DNA of 64,000 nt. Origin: Marinobacter sp. LV10R510-11A (lineage in GTDB: Bacteria; Pseudomonadota; Gammaproteobacteria; Pseudomonadales; Oleiphilaceae). The stretch lies in contig NZ_LT907980.1 of assembly GCF_900215155.1 (NCBI RefSeq), positions 1,364,001-1,428,000 of the forward strand, written 5' to 3'. Of this stretch, positions 32,038 through 40,184 are shown in pieces. A model generated the notes under the pieces. That model made no database searches, was not told the DNA's origin, and worked only from the letters and a program-made list of their open reading frames with translations. The number at the start of each line of letters is the position of its first letter. Position 1 is the stretch's first letter. The position numbers were made by a program, and so were the translations under genes.

Positions 32038-32075
32038 AGCCCGGGGCATATACACTGCCGCCGGGCTTATTTTTA
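32038..32075 (+). terminator. Terminator between the universal stress gene and uup
   Basis: AGCCCGG (32038-32044) pairs with CCGGGCT (32061-32067), extended by GGCA/TGCC inside, and is followed by TATTTTT. It separates two convergent genes. Confidence 0.82.
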
Positions 32076-32087
32076 TCCCCAGAAAAC

Positions 32088-34055
32088 TCAGCTATGCGCC
32101 TGCTCTTCAAGCTCCATCCATCGCGCAATCACTTTCTCCAGGCGCATTTCCTTCTGCTTCAGCTCTTCCAGCGTCGCTGCAATATCATCGGGCGAGCCCG
32201 AATAAAAGTCCGACGACGAGATGCGCTCCTTAGTGCTGGCGACGCTTTTCTCCAACTCCTCAATCTGCCCAGGCAACTGCTCGAGCTCATGCTTTAGCTT
32301 GTAACTCAGCTTGGCTGGCTTAGTGTTGCTGGAAGATTCGACTTGCACCTCTGGCTTAGACTTTGTGGATTTTGTCGATTCATTCCGTTTACCACCGGCG
32401 CCCTGCTTACCAGACTTAGTTGCCTTGTCGTGCCGGTCGGGGCGCGCACCGCTTGTTTCGGCAGGGAAGCAGCCGCCCTGCCGACGCCAGTCGCTGTAAC
32501 CGCCCACGTATTCCAGAACCCTGCCTGTGCCATCCAAAAAGACAGTTTCAGTAACAACGTTGTCCAAGAACTCACGATCGTGGCTGATAACAATCACCGT
32601 GCCAGCAAATTCGGCAAGCTGCTCCTCCAGCAGTTCCAGAGTTTCAACATCCAAATCGTTGGTCGGCTCATCAAGCACTAAAATATTCGCTGGCTTACTG
32701 AACAGCTTGGCCAGCAAAAGCCGTGCGCGCTCGCCTCCAGAAAACACGCTAACAGGAGACCGTGCACGCTCTGGCGTAAAGAGAAAGTCCTGCAAATACC
32801 CGAGCACGTGCTTGCTCTGACCGTTAATATCGATAAACTCCCGCCCTTCTGACAGGTTATCGAGGGCATTGCGATCCAGATCCAGCTCGCCGCGGAGCTG
32901 ATCAAAATAGGCAACTTGAAGGTTAGTACCCAAACGGATCGTGCCTTCCGTCGGCTCAAGATCGCCCAGTAACAATCTTACCAGCGTTGTTTTACCCGTT
33001 CCGTTTTCGCCCACAAGGCCGATCTTGTCGCCCCGGAATACGGTTAGATTCATATCACGCATAACCGGCGCCCCGTCGGGATAAGCAAAGCCGGCATCAA
33101 CCGTCTCGACCACCAGCTTGCCGGAGCGCACTGCATCTTCCACGGCAAACGTTGCTGTTCCGCCGCGAACTCTGCGCTGTCGGTGATCTTCGCGCATCGC
33201 CTTAAGCGCCCTCACCCGCCCCATGTTACGGGTACGGCGAGCCTTGATCCCTTGGCGAATCCAGGTCTCTTCCTGCTTCAAGCGTTTATCAAAAAGCGCG
33301 TTTTCTCGATCCTCTTCCTCAAGCGCCTTTTCTTTCAGCTCGAGATAGTGATCATAAGAAGCCGCAAAACTGATCAGCTTGCCACGATCTAGCTCCACAA
33401 CCCGAGTAGCCATACGCCTTATGAAAGCACGGTCGTGACTCACGAACAGTATGGCACCACGGAAAGCCCCAAGCGCCCCTTCAAGCCAAGCAATGGCTGG
33501 TACGTCAAGATGGTTGGTGGGCTCGTCCAACAACAGAATATCAGGCTCTCCTACTAGGGCCCTGGCCAGCAATACTCGGCGTTGCCAGCCGCCAGAAAGC
33601 GTATTGAGACGCTGGTCCGGGTCTATGCCATATTGCGCCAGAACAGCCGTAACCTTCTGATCAAGCCGCCATCCATCAAGCGCTTCAATGCGCTCCTGAA
33701 CCTTCATCATGCGGTTCAAGCTGGCTTCATCCGCATGCTGCGTAAGTGCATGAAACTCGGCTAAGAGCTGGCCTGTCTCAGGGAACGCACCCGCTACAAC
33801 CTCATACGCCGTTCTCGTATCGTCAGTTGGGAGATTCTGTGGCAGTACGGCCAGTACGGCGCCATCTTCGAGGCGAACATGCCCGCCATCGGGCACGACT
33901 TCCCCGCTAACAACTTTAAGCAGGGTAGATTTGCCCTCGCCGTTTCTTCCTAACAGACACACTCGCTCTCCGGCATCAATAATAAGAGATGCCTGATCCA
34001 GCAGTGGGTGCATCCCGAAGGATAGGGATATCGAGTCCAGCGTTAACAGTGGCAC
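32088..34055 (-). CDS. uup: ABC-F family ATPase Uup
   Basis: This 655-residue cytosolic protein has two ABC domains and no membrane part. Domain 1 has GRNGEGKST, LSGGWQRRVLLARAL and ILLLDEPTNHLD; domain 2 has GENGTGKTT, FSGGERARLLLAKLF and ILVLDEPTNDLD. A charged linker and a C-terminal coiled coil (about residues 580-655) match Uup, which binds DNA or ribosomes and affects tandem-repeat stability. Another ABC-F paralogue cannot be fully excluded, but the C-terminal coiled coil favours Uup. Confidence 0.92.
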   Translation of the reverse strand: MPLLTLDSISLSFGMHPLLDQASLIIDAGERVCLLGRNGEGKSTLLKVVSGEVVPDGGHVRLEDGAVLAVLPQNLPTDDTRTAYEVVAGAFPETGQLLAEFHALTQHADEASLNRMMKVQERIEALDGWRLDQKVTAVLAQYGIDPDQRLNTLSGGWQRRVLLARALVGEPDILLLDEPTNHLDVPAIAWLEGALGAFRGAILFVSHDRAFIRRMATRVVELDRGKLISFAASYDHYLELKEKALEEEDRENALFDKRLKQEETWIRQGIKARRTRNMGRVRALKAMREDHRQRRVRGGTATFAVEDAVRSGKLVVETVDAGFAYPDGAPVMRDMNLTVFRGDKIGLVGENGTGKTTLVRLLLGDLEPTEGTIRLGTNLQVAYFDQLRGELDLDRNALDNLSEGREFIDINGQSKHVLGYLQDFLFTPERARSPVSVFSGGERARLLLAKLFSKPANILVLDEPTNDLDVETLELLEEQLAEFAGTVIVISHDREFLDNVVTETVFLDGTGRVLEYVGGYSDWRRQGGCFPAETSGARPDRHDKATKSGKQGAGGKRNESTKSTKSKPEVQVESSSNTKPAKLSYKLKHELEQLPGQIEELEKSVASTKERISSSDFYSGSPDDIAATLEELKQKEMRLEKVIARWMELEEQAHS

Positions 34056-34063
34056 GTTGCTTT

Positions 34064-34858
34064 TTACTCCGATTCAATAACAGTGACGGAATCATCCACA
34101 TGGATAATTCCGGGTGTTTCGTGGATTGCGTTCTGGCCGAAAATCACACCGTCTGCCGTTCTTCGATAGGAAGAGAGCATCCTCAGCGGTTGCAGGCTGG
34201 GATCTTTTATTCCGGTATCTGGGTCAACGGTAGTCAACACACAACGGGAGCTGGGCTTTACGATATCAAAGCTCTGATTACCCAGCTTTAGCTTGCACCA
34301 TTTATCTTCTTGCCAAGCGGTGAAACCCTCAACAACAATATTGGGCCGGAACCTGCGCATGTCCACTGGCGCATCGAGGCGCCCGTTCAAGTCTTCCAGC
34401 GATGCAAGGCTGGTGATCAAAAAAGGAAACCCGTCGGCAAACCCAACGCGACGGTAGTCGGTTACTCGCCCGACATCAACACGCCGGAACGATGAGTCTG
34501 GCATATAGACAAGGCGCAGTTCCTTTCCACAGAAGCGGCTCAGAGCTTCACTGGCAGGGGTTTCACCTTCGTGAGCCTTTACCCAATCGCGCCAGACCAG
34601 AACTCGCAACTCTTGGCTCGTCGCCTGCAGCGTAAAGCCACCCTCGCCCGGAACATGAACACTGACGCTGCCACCCTCCAAAGAAGTGGTCACCCTTGCC
34701 AACTCCGGCAATGCTCTTTGGGTAACAAAGTTTCGATCCTCATCAACGATCATCCAGCGCCTGTCATCTTTTGGGCCGAAGTCGTCCATTTCAAACGAGG
34801 AAACTTGAATACCGGCGAGAGATTTAACCGGATAAATATGAAGTGAGTGAACTTTCAC
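34064..34858 (-). CDS. MOSC domain protein (YcbX-like without the ferredoxin domain)
   Basis: This 264-residue protein has an N-terminal MOSC beta-barrel domain (SLHIYPVKSLAGI, DRRWMIVD) and a MOSC domain with FRPNIVVEGF and the conserved Cys in SSRCVLTTVDPDTG, which would ligate molybdenum cofactor sulfur. Family members reduce N-hydroxylated compounds or carry sulfur for molybdoenzymes. E. coli YcbX has a C-terminal [2Fe-2S] domain that is absent here, so electrons would come from a separate partner. The start is a GTG at 34858; the gene lies 8 bases upstream of uup. Confidence 0.9.
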   Translation of the reverse strand: MKVHSLHIYPVKSLAGIQVSSFEMDDFGPKDDRRWMIVDEDRNFVTQRALPELARVTTSLEGGSVSVHVPGEGGFTLQATSQELRVLVWRDWVKAHEGETPASEALSRFCGKELRLVYMPDSSFRRVDVGRVTDYRRVGFADGFPFLITSLASLEDLNGRLDAPVDMRRFRPNIVVEGFTAWQEDKWCKLKLGNQSFDIVKPSSRCVLTTVDPDTGIKDPSLQPLRMLSSYRRTADGVIFGQNAIHETPGIIHVDDSVTVIESE

Positions 34859-34919
34859 AAGGCGCGTCTCCGGAGCAGAGCGTAAGTGTTAACGAGGCGG
34901 CCAGTATAACCAAAAACAA

Positions 34920-34952
34920 AAAACCCGGCCTCTTACGAGACCGGGTTTTTGG
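34920..34952 (-). terminator. Terminator after tRNA-Gly
   Basis: AAAACCCGG and CCGGGTTTT form a stem with a loop of about 12 bases and runs of A/T on both sides. It lies just beyond the 3' end of the tRNA on the minus strand. Confidence 0.87.
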
Positions 34953-34956
34953 AATC

Positions 34957-35031
<75 letters not shown>

Positions 35032-35065
35032 AATGTTGAGCGGCTGACACCGACAACGGAAACGT

Positions 35066-35093
35066 ATTCTACGCACCCTGCCTTTTTCGTCAA
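35066..35093 (-). promoter_or_regulatory. Promoter of tRNA-Gly
   Basis: On the minus strand TTGACG (35088-35093) and TAGAAT (35066-35071) are 16 bases apart, about 35 bases before the tRNA 5' end. Confidence 0.6.
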
Positions 35094-35109
35094 CCCCATT
35101 TCTGAACTT

Positions 35110-35712
35110 TTATTGCCCAAAGCGGCGGGCAGAGCCCAGGTATTCTTTTTCAGCGTCGGTAGACGACCGCCCGAGAGCCTGGTTTCTATGGGGAAAGCGG
35201 CCAAAACGCTCGATGATTTCTTTATGATCCAGCGCCGATTTCAAAAAACTCTTCATAAAGCCTTGGAGCATTCCGGACGTCGAGGCAACCAGCTGCTCAT
35301 AACACTCAACGGACAAAACCTGATCCTCAAGGCGCTCAACGTGCTCAAGCGGCATGTAGATGAACGCGCGCTGCACAGGAGGGAGCGCCATATCATGGCC
35401 TTTATACATAGCCTCTTTGCAGAGCTTGTTTGCCAGCTTGTCCTGCTCAAAGGCCAGCGCTCCACCCCGGAATATATTCCTAGAAAATTGATCCAGAAGT
35501 ATAATCTCCGCTAGCCGGCCACCTGACGCTTTGCGCCAGTGATCAAGGCCTTGTTCAGATGCAAATAGAACCATGGAAAAAAACCGACGGCGAATTTCCT
35601 GATCAAACTTCTTGCTTGAACGAAACCAATGGTTGCGATGAAGGCTATCAGGTAGGCCATTTTCATCAAGATCTCCAAACCAGAAATCCAGAATCTCTTT
35701 CCAATCGAACAT
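35110..35712 (-). CDS. DUF924 family protein
   Basis: The start is taken at the ATG at 35712 (MFDWKEILDFWFG), giving 200 residues. This opening, with LLDQFSRNIFRGGALAFEQD in the middle and YMPLEHVERLEDQV later, is typical of the DUF924 family of soluble helical proteins. Its biochemical role is not known to me. It is divergent from the CbiX-like gene at 35817. Confidence 0.87.
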   Translation of the reverse strand: MFDWKEILDFWFGDLDENGLPDSLHRNHWFRSSKKFDQEIRRRFFSMVLFASEQGLDHWRKASGGRLAEIILLDQFSRNIFRGGALAFEQDKLANKLCKEAMYKGHDMALPPVQRAFIYMPLEHVERLEDQVLSVECYEQLVASTSGMLQGFMKSFLKSALDHKEIIERFGRFPHRNQALGRSSTDAEKEYLGSARRFGQ

Positions 35713-35816
35713 TAGATGACACCCTGTTATCTTGATTGACGATACAGGCAGAGAATACCGGCCCACAAAAGAAATTACGACAGACACATCTCTATACCAA
35801 CGACCCGGGAGCTTTA

Positions 35817-36194
35817 ATGAATAGCCGAAGCATTATTCTATTAGCACATGGCAGTAGCGACAAACGCTGGTGCGACACGTTCGAAGCTCTCGCTGAACCC
35901 ACTTTAAAGGCTGTCAGCAACTCCAGAATTGCTTATATGGAGCTGGCAGAGCCGTCCCTAAACGCAGTCGTTCATGAAGGGGTTGCTGCAGGTACCCACG
36001 ATTTCACCATCGTACCTCTATTCCTGGCAGCGGGGCGTCACCTGCGCAAGGATGTGCCGGCAATGATAGAAGCACTTGAGAAAGCTACGGGGGCCAGCAT
36101 CAAGCTTTCCCCTCCTATTGGCGAAAACCCGCTTCTGGGGCAGGCAATCAAAGATGTAGTTGCACTTCAGCTTGCCCAAAGCACCAGCGAATAA
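35817..36194 (+). CDS. CbiX/SirB-like sirohydrochlorin chelatase family protein
   Basis: This short 125-residue protein starts at the ATG at 35817 with GGGAG upstream. It has the N-terminal IILLAHGSSDKRW and VPLFLAAGRHLRKDVP, with the two metal-site histidines of the CbiX family. Single-domain members insert cobalt, nickel or iron into sirohydrochlorin for cobalamin or siroheme. No cobalamin or siroheme gene is adjacent, so the metal is not inferable. It is followed 10 bases later by the epimerase gene and is likely co-transcribed. Confidence 0.87.
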   Translation: MNSRSIILLAHGSSDKRWCDTFEALAEPTLKAVSNSRIAYMELAEPSLNAVVHEGVAAGTHDFTIVPLFLAAGRHLRKDVPAMIEALEKATGASIKLSPPIGENPLLGQAIKDVVALQLAQSTSE

Positions 36195-36204
36195 GGAAGC
36201 CATC

Positions 36205-37107
36205 ATGAATAAACGCGTACTTATTACCGGCGGTACTGGGTTTATCGGCAGCGTTCTGTGCCCTCAAATGCGCGGCCGAGGCTATGAGTTGACTGTTTTA
36301 AGCCGACAGCCTGCGGACAAAGTGCGCGCACTGTGTGGCCAGGTTGAGGCTATCAATGATCTTGAGAGCCTTAGATCACATACCGGTTACGATGCCGTGA
36401 TTAATCTCGCAGGAGAAGGCATTGCGGATAAACGATGGACTGATGAGCGAAAGCAGATACTGCGGGATAGCCGTATAGGCCTGACCAACACCCTTACGGA
36501 GATCATTCGCAGCTGGGCTCAGCCGCCCGAGGTCGTGGTTTCAGGTTCTGCTGTAGGCTTTTATGGGGATCAGGGCAACACCCTAGTAACTGAAGATACG
36601 GCACCCCATGATGAGTTTGCCCATCAATTGTGCAGGGATTGGGAAAACGCGGCCCTTAAGCTGCAATCTCTAAATGTGCGCGTATGCCTGTCAAGAACAG
36701 GTGTCGTGGTGGGCCCCGGAGGCGGTTTTCTACAGCGCATGATGCTGCCATTCAAGCTTGGACTGGGCGGCCGCCTGGGGAATGGTCACCAGTACATGCC
36801 TTGGGTTCATCGTGATGATGTTGTAGCAGCGCTTATCTGGATGCTGGAGACACCGGAAGCTGAAGGCGCATACAATGTGGTCAGCCCCAACCCAGCTACA
36901 AACCGTGACTTCACTCGCTGCCTGGCCAGTGTGCTCAGAAGGCCCGCAGTATTTCCGGCGCCTGCACCGATTCTGAAAATAGCTCTCGGGGAAATGTCAC
37001 GCCTTTTACTTACCGGCCAACAGGCACTGCCCGCAAGACTGACAGGTTCCGGATTCGGGTTTCTCTACCCAACCCTTGGGAAAGCGCTTGAAAATGCTAC
37101 AGGTTAA
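36205..37107 (+). CDS. TIGR01777 family NAD(P)-binding epimerase-like protein (YfcH type)
   Basis: This 300-residue protein starts at the ATG at 36205, with AAGGA 8 bases upstream. It has the Rossmann motif RVLITGGTGFIGSVL, then NLAGEGIADKRWT and SAVGFYGDQG, all typical of this SDR-like family, whose substrate is unknown. The C-terminal region contains the family DUF1731 segment. It is the second gene of a two-gene operon with the CbiX-like gene. Confidence 0.92.
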   Translation: MNKRVLITGGTGFIGSVLCPQMRGRGYELTVLSRQPADKVRALCGQVEAINDLESLRSHTGYDAVINLAGEGIADKRWTDERKQILRDSRIGLTNTLTEIIRSWAQPPEVVVSGSAVGFYGDQGNTLVTEDTAPHDEFAHQLCRDWENAALKLQSLNVRVCLSRTGVVVGPGGGFLQRMMLPFKLGLGGRLGNGHQYMPWVHRDDVVAALIWMLETPEAEGAYNVVSPNPATNRDFTRCLASVLRRPAVFPAPAPILKIALGEMSRLLLTGQQALPARLTGSGFGFLYPTLGKALENATG

Positions 37108-37131
37108 AACGCGCAATTTTTGATAAAAGCG

Positions 37132-37160
37132 TTGACAGGTAGGGGAAGCTTACTTACTAT
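37132..37160 (+). promoter_or_regulatory. Promoter of tRNA-Glu
   Basis: A perfect -35 TTGACA (37132-37137) and TACTAT (37155-37160) are 17 bases apart, about 40 bases before the tRNA. Confidence 0.75.
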
Positions 37161-37198
37161 ACGCGCCACCTCGACGAGGTAATATTTTTAAGCGTTGC

Positions 37199-37274
37199 GT
37201 CCCCTTCGTCTAGTGGCCTAGGACTCCGCCCTTTCACGGCGGCAACAGGGGTTCGAACCCCCTAGGGGACGCCA
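37199..37274 (+). tRNA. tRNA-Glu (TTC)
   Basis: This 76-base gene starts GTCCCCTTCGTCTAGTGG, as tRNA-Glu does in E. coli. The anticodon stem CCGCC/GGCGG encloses the loop CTTTCAC (TTC), and CCA is encoded. It is a single tRNA. Confidence 0.97.
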
Positions 37275-37311
37275 TTTCTACTTCTCATCTCAATAAGCCC
37301 GGAAGTAGAAA
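37275..37311 (+). other. Inverted repeat after tRNA-Glu
   Basis: TTTCTACTTC (37275-37284) and GAAGTAGAAA (37302-37311) are exact reverse complements around 17 bases, starting directly after the tRNA CCA. It could end or protect the tRNA transcript, but no T-run follows. Confidence 0.4.
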
Positions 37312-37345
37312 GTAGCTTAAGTTATAGAGGTTTCAGCCAGCCTGA

Positions 37346-37501
37346 TCAGGCCGCTTTCTCACCAGTCTTCAGATTTTTCTCTTTTTGGGCATCCCCGTGA
37401 GCCTTTTGGTCACGCACAATGAAAACCCCCACACCAATAAAAAACGCCACTGTTAGTAGTACAGTTGCGATTCCGGCGAAAACGACCACATCCATATACA
37501 T
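37346..37501 (-). CDS. ccoM: Small membrane protein resembling cbb3 oxidase subunit CcoM
   Basis: This is a 51-codon frame with one N-terminal membrane helix, opening MYMDVVVFAGIATVL and continuing VAFFIGVGVFIVRD before a charged tail. From memory it matches the Pseudomonas stutzeri CcoM pattern (M-x2-D-x-V-V-x-A-G-x2-T-V, then VAF-x2-G-x-G-x-FI-x-K/R-D). CcoM is a single-helix subunit that helps assemble or stabilise cytochrome cbb3 oxidase and is encoded away from the ccoNOQP operon. An FNR/ANR box lies upstream (37567-37580), as expected for cbb3 genes. The tail of about 15 extra residues is longer than in the reference I recall. Confidence 0.7.
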   Translation of the reverse strand: MYMDVVVFAGIATVLLTVAFFIGVGVFIVRDQKAHGDAQKEKNLKTGEKAA

Positions 37502-37745
37502 GACTCTTCTCCCAGCCCATATCAAACTTGATTAAGCTCAGGTTACGTCACCCCAAGATGCGAGTATTGATCTACGTCAATGGCCGACATCACTCTTCGA
37601 ACCGAAAATCCAACGAACACCAAAGTGAGCAAGATTCTCCCACAATTTCGATGATTTGCAGGGAATTTGCCAAGAAGTGCTGCTATAGTCGGCCAAGAAA
37701 TGACAGTCCATTTTTATCAACCGTTCCGGGTGGCTGACGTACGAC
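37502..37745. other. Divergent region between the ccoM-like gene and the GGDEF-EAL gene
   Basis: These 244 bases contain the ANR-type box but no gene. The box is centred about 72 bases before the small gene's start, which fits an activator site near -41.5 with a transcription start around 37532. Confidence 0.45.
37567..37580. promoter_or_regulatory. FNR/ANR-type binding site
   Basis: TTGATCTACGTCAA matches the FNR/ANR consensus TTGAT-N4-ATCAA at nine of ten specified bases. It lies upstream of the ccoM-like gene. It also lies about 165 bases before the GGDEF-EAL gene on the other strand, which is less well placed. Confidence 0.65.
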
Positions 37746-40163
37746 ATGCCGAAACTGCCGACACGCTTTCAACGCTTCCGCTCGGGCTCTCCCCTGTCTT
37801 TCAGGCTGCTTGCCTGGATACTTCTGTTTATCTCGGTTTTTACCCTGATTGCGTCGGCTATCCAAATCTATTCCGATTACCGCAAAGAACTCTCCCAGAT
37901 TGATAGCCGCATGCATGTGGTTGAATCCGGGTATGCCTCCAGCCTTGCCAGAAGCCTATGGGCACTCGATCAAACACTGCTTCAGACCCAGATGGAAGGT
38001 ATTCTTAGCCTCCCAGACATTGTTCATCTGCGGCTTGGAATTGAACCCGACTCCGAACTGATCATGGGCGAAATCCCTCGTGGTGCTGATACCAAGTCTC
38101 ACAAATTCGATGTTATCCATCCGGGCGAGGGTGCGATTAAGCTCGGCGAACTTACCGTAACGGCCAATCTGGATCGTGTTTACGAGGATTTGAAAGTAAA
38201 GGTTGGCATCATTCTGGCCACCCAGTTTCTAAAGACCTTTTTTGTATCCATACTAATCATCGTGGTTTTCCAGCACTTTGTAACCCGCCATCTAACAACC
38301 ATGGCGAATTACGCAAAGGACTTTTCCCTAAAAAACCTCAGCGCGCCACTTACGCTCGACCGTCCGGACACGCCCTCGCACCGCAGCGATGAAATCGGCC
38401 GCGTTACCGAAGCGATCAATCAGATGCGCGAACGGTTGAACGACGACATGGTGCGCCAGAAAAAAGACGCAGCTGAGATTCACAAGTTCTCCAAAGCGAT
38501 CGAACAAAGCCCTTCCTCCGTTGTTATGTGCGATCGCCAGTGGCGGGTCGAGTTTGCCAATCAAAAATTCACGCAACTCACCGGTTATAACGCAAAATCG
38601 ATTGTTGGCCGGCACCCCGGTGCCTTGAGCGATAACAACCTAGAAAATCGTGACAACCGCAACCTCTGGCAATCCATCCGCTTACAGGTTCAGCGCGTTG
38701 GAGTTTGGCAGGGCGAAGTAAACAGCGTACGGCGTAACGGCGAACGGTTCTGGGAACAACTGATCATTACGCCCATTAAAGATGCTGCTGGTGACGCCAC
38801 GGGGTATCTCATACTCGGTGAAGATATCAGCATCCGAAAACGCTACGAACAACAGCTATTGCGCCAAGCAAACTACGACATCTTAACGGGCCTCCCCAAC
38901 CGTATGCTTGCACTGGATCGGCTAAAATTGGCGCTGGCACAGGCCAAGCGCGAAGGCTCCATGGTTGGCGTCATGTTTTTGGATCTTGATAACTTTAAAC
39001 ACATTAACGATACCCTGGGCCATGACGCAGGTGACAACCTGCTGATTGAGGCGGCTCGCCGAATTTCCAGCTGTCTGCGCGGAACCAGCACCGTTGCGCG
39101 CCTTGGGGGAGACGAGTTTCTGGTGATTCTGCCAGGCCTTACCGGGCCAGAATCCTCCTCTCAGGTGGCAGAACGTATTCTTGCAAACTTTACCCCTGCC
39201 TATGTCCTGAATGGCCAGGAGATATTTGTTAGCACCAGTATTGGCATTGCGATCTTCCCTACGGATTCCGATAACAGCGGCACCCTGCTCCAACATGCAG
39301 ACGCAGCCATGTATCAGGCAAAACATCAGGGCAAGAGCTCTTATGCGCACTTTACTCCGGAAATGTCTGAGATATCCCATGAGCGCCTGCAAATGGAATC
39401 CCGCATGCGGCGAGCGCTGGAGCTAAATGAGTTTGAACTCTATTTTCAACCTATCGTAGACACTGACACCGGTGAGTTGCGAGCAGCTGAGGCGTTGTTG
39501 CGCTGGAAAAACCCCATTATGGGCATGGTTATGCCTGATCGTTTTATCCCGCTCGCCGAAGAAACAGGGTTGATCATTCCCATTGGTGAGTGGGTACTTG
39601 AGCAGGCCTGCCTTGCAGCACGGGGCTGGAAGGAATCAGTGGGTCAGGACATTGGCATATCGGTTAACGTCTCCCCGCGGCAGTTTCGCGATCCTGGTTT
39701 CACCGCTGCCGTTATGAGTGCTCTCTCAAGGAATAACCTGGCTCCCGAAAGACTGGAATTGGAAATAACCGAACGCCTGTTACTCGATAATTCGATCGAA
39801 ACAGCAGAAATTCTCAGGGAACTGGATCGAGCGGGCATACGCCTCTCCGTCGACGACTTCGGCACGGGCTACTCTGCCCTCAGCTACCTTAAGAGCTATC
39901 CGTTTGACACCCTTAAAATCGACAAATCTTTTATTCAAGATGTGATGAAAGATCCGGATGACGCCGCTCTTGTGCGTGCGATTATCAACATGGCTCACAG
40001 CCTTGGGCTGTCTATCATAGCGGAAGGCGTTGAGGATGAATCTCAAACCTACTTCCTACAACAGGAAGGCTGTGACTTCGCCCAGGGGTACTTCTACAGT
40101 CACCCACTCCCTGCCGGGGAGTTTATGGAATGGCTAAAAACCAATCACCGTATACCAATCTGA
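37746..40163 (+). CDS. Membrane PAS-GGDEF-EAL cyclic di-GMP protein
   Basis: This 805-residue protein has two membrane helices (about 20-42 and 155-178) bracketing a periplasmic sensor region, then a HAMP-like linker, a PAS domain (about 250-370), a GGDEF domain with RLGGDEF, and an EAL domain. In the EAL domain the catalytic residues are visible: EALLRW, NVSPRQF, ELEITERLL, DDFGTGYSAL, LKIDKSFI and IIAEGVEDE. The I-site position before GGDEF reads RGTS, not RxxD, so feedback inhibition is probably lost. It may both make and break cyclic di-GMP. It ends 21 bases before ackA. Confidence 0.93.
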   Translation: MPKLPTRFQRFRSGSPLSFRLLAWILLFISVFTLIASAIQIYSDYRKELSQIDSRMHVVESGYASSLARSLWALDQTLLQTQMEGILSLPDIVHLRLGIEPDSELIMGEIPRGADTKSHKFDVIHPGEGAIKLGELTVTANLDRVYEDLKVKVGIILATQFLKTFFVSILIIVVFQHFVTRHLTTMANYAKDFSLKNLSAPLTLDRPDTPSHRSDEIGRVTEAINQMRERLNDDMVRQKKDAAEIHKFSKAIEQSPSSVVMCDRQWRVEFANQKFTQLTGYNAKSIVGRHPGALSDNNLENRDNRNLWQSIRLQVQRVGVWQGEVNSVRRNGERFWEQLIITPIKDAAGDATGYLILGEDISIRKRYEQQLLRQANYDILTGLPNRMLALDRLKLALAQAKREGSMVGVMFLDLDNFKHINDTLGHDAGDNLLIEAARRISSCLRGTSTVARLGGDEFLVILPGLTGPESSSQVAERILANFTPAYVLNGQEIFVSTSIGIAIFPTDSDNSGTLLQHADAAMYQAKHQGKSSYAHFTPEMSEISHERLQMESRMRRALELNEFELYFQPIVDTDTGELRAAEALLRWKNPIMGMVMPDRFIPLAEETGLIIPIGEWVLEQACLAARGWKESVGQDIGISVNVSPRQFRDPGFTAAVMSALSRNNLAPERLELEITERLLLDNSIETAEILRELDRAGIRLSVDDFGTGYSALSYLKSYPFDTLKIDKSFIQDVMKDPDDAALVRAIINMAHSLGLSIIAEGVEDESQTYFLQQEGCDFAQGYFYSHPLPAGEFMEWLKTNHRIPI

Positions 40164-40184
40164 CACCCAAGGATCTGCGGGAAC

